The translations under genes and the position numbers were made by a program. From Porticoccaceae bacterium UBA1989 (GTDB lineage Bacteria; Pseudomonadota; Gammaproteobacteria; Pseudomonadales; Porticoccaceae), in NCBI GenBank assembly GCA_002335945.1, contig DDDD01000078.1:5760-12546 (forward strand): DNA of 6,787 nucleotides, in the 5' to 3' direction. How positions within the stretch are numbered: position 1 is the first letter of the stretch; every line of letters begins with the position of its first letter. The notes beneath the pieces were generated by a model. The model searched no databases. It was not told the origin of the DNA and was given only the letters and a program-made list of their open reading frames with translations. Shown one piece after another: positions 6,201 through 6,787 of this stretch.

Positions 6201-6787
6201 ATGGCAATTAACAACCGCGTGACCGCATTAACCGGCACCCAGTACCCCATTATTCAAGCCCCCATGGGCTGGATAGCCCGTGCGCAATTAGCGGCAGCGG
6301 TAAGTAATGCTGGCGGCATGGGTATTATCGAAACCTCTTCCGGTGAGCTGGACAATATCAAGGCCGAGGTTGCCCAAATGCGCGATCTCACCGACAAACC
6401 CTTTGGTATGAATGTGGCCCTGTCCTATGTGCGCGGTACCAACATTATCGACTTCGTGATTGAGCAGGGCATTAAGTTTGTAACCACCTCTTCAGGTAGC
6501 CCCGCGGTTTGTACTAAAGAATTTCAAGATGCCGGTATTTCGGTTTTTCATGTAGTACCCACCTTGGATATGGCACTTAAAGCATTAGATGCCGGTGTTG
6601 ACGGCCTAATTGTTGAGGGCGGTGAAGGCGGCGGTTTCAAAAACCCCAGTCCGGTATCGACCATGGTATTACTGCCGTTGATTCGTTCACGCTGTAACGT
6701 GCCTATTATTGCCGCTGGTGGTATTAGCGACGGCGCTTCAATGGCCGCGGCCTTTGCTATGGGTGCCGAAGGTGTGCAGATGGGTAC
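6201..6787 (+). CDS. second NMO-superfamily flavoprotein with Phe at the usual His position (3' end beyond the window)
   Basis: The first 195 residues run to the window edge; family proteins are usually 320-360 long. It is an FMN TIM-barrel paralogue of the gene at 4046-5014. Shared elements are YPIIQAPMG (15-23), AAAVSNAGGMGII (31-43), DKPFGMNV (65-72), AAGGISDG (171-178) and GAEGVQMG (188-195). The active-site segment differs: where the paralogue has FECGGHPGEDD, this one has GEGGGFKNPSP (141-151), so the conserved His becomes Phe146 and the acidic tail is lost. That argues against nitronate monooxygenase or PA1024-type chemistry that depends on this His. An NAD(P)H-dependent flavin reductase or dehydrogenase on an unsaturated acyl-CoA is possible. 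Met1 fits the family's start. It lies 61 bases after the kinase and is probably in the same operon, which may continue to the right. Confidence 0.88.
   Translation, partial: MAINNRVTALTGTQYPIIQAPMGWIARAQLAAAVSNAGGMGIIETSSGELDNIKAEVAQMRDLTDKPFGMNVALSYVRGTNIIDFVIEQGIKFVTTSSGSPAVCTKEFQDAGISVFHVVPTLDMALKALDAGVDGLIVEGGEGGGFKNPSPVSTMVLLPLIRSRCNVPIIAAGGISDGASMAAAFAMGAEGVQMG

Overview
The window looks like chromosomal DNA from a heterotrophic gammaproteobacterium, possibly a marine or aquatic one. This is an inference from moderate base composition, AT-rich spacers and protein sequences resembling Pseudomonas and related lineages; there is no rRNA or other marker to fix it. I see no mobile element, tRNA, rRNA or CRISPR array, and no stretch over 300 bases without a gene.

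Left part (1-1672) is on the minus strand. It holds a nearly complete PF10118-type metal-dependent hydrolase (ferritin-like motifs, cut by the window's left edge) and, upstream of it, a 211-residue protein with a membrane segment at each end that I cannot name. The 209-base gap between them carries a consensus-like -10 box, an imperfect 17-base palindrome and several short repeats.

A 218-base divergent intergenic region (1673-1890) with a perfect 14-base palindrome separates these from four plus-strand genes: (1) a 690-residue bifunctional enoyl-CoA hydratase/3-hydroxyacyl-CoA dehydrogenase (1891-3963); (2) a 322-residue FMN TIM-barrel protein of the 'nitronate monooxygenase' superfamily that resembles the NADH:quinone reductase PA1024 of Pseudomonas aeruginosa (4046-5014); (3) a 344-residue APH-fold kinase of the ACAD10/11 N-terminal type, the group that includes hydroxyacyl-CoA kinases (5105-6139); (4) the first 195 residues of a second, diverged NMO-superfamily protein in which the usual active-site His is Phe (6201 to the right edge). 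The spacers are 82, 90 and 61 bases, AT-rich and without a convincing terminator, so the four are probably co-transcribed.

Together the plus-strand genes read as an acyl-CoA (beta-oxidation-type) catabolic module. The bifunctional enzyme would hydrate and oxidise enoyl-CoAs and make NADH. The PA1024-like flavoenzyme could reoxidise that NADH with quinones. The kinase could activate a hydroxyl group on an acyl-CoA for elimination. The second flavoprotein could act on an unsaturated intermediate. The substrate cannot be read from this window. The most interesting points are the pair of unlike flavoproteins in one operon, the stand-alone kinase beside a beta-oxidation enzyme, and the candidate operators.
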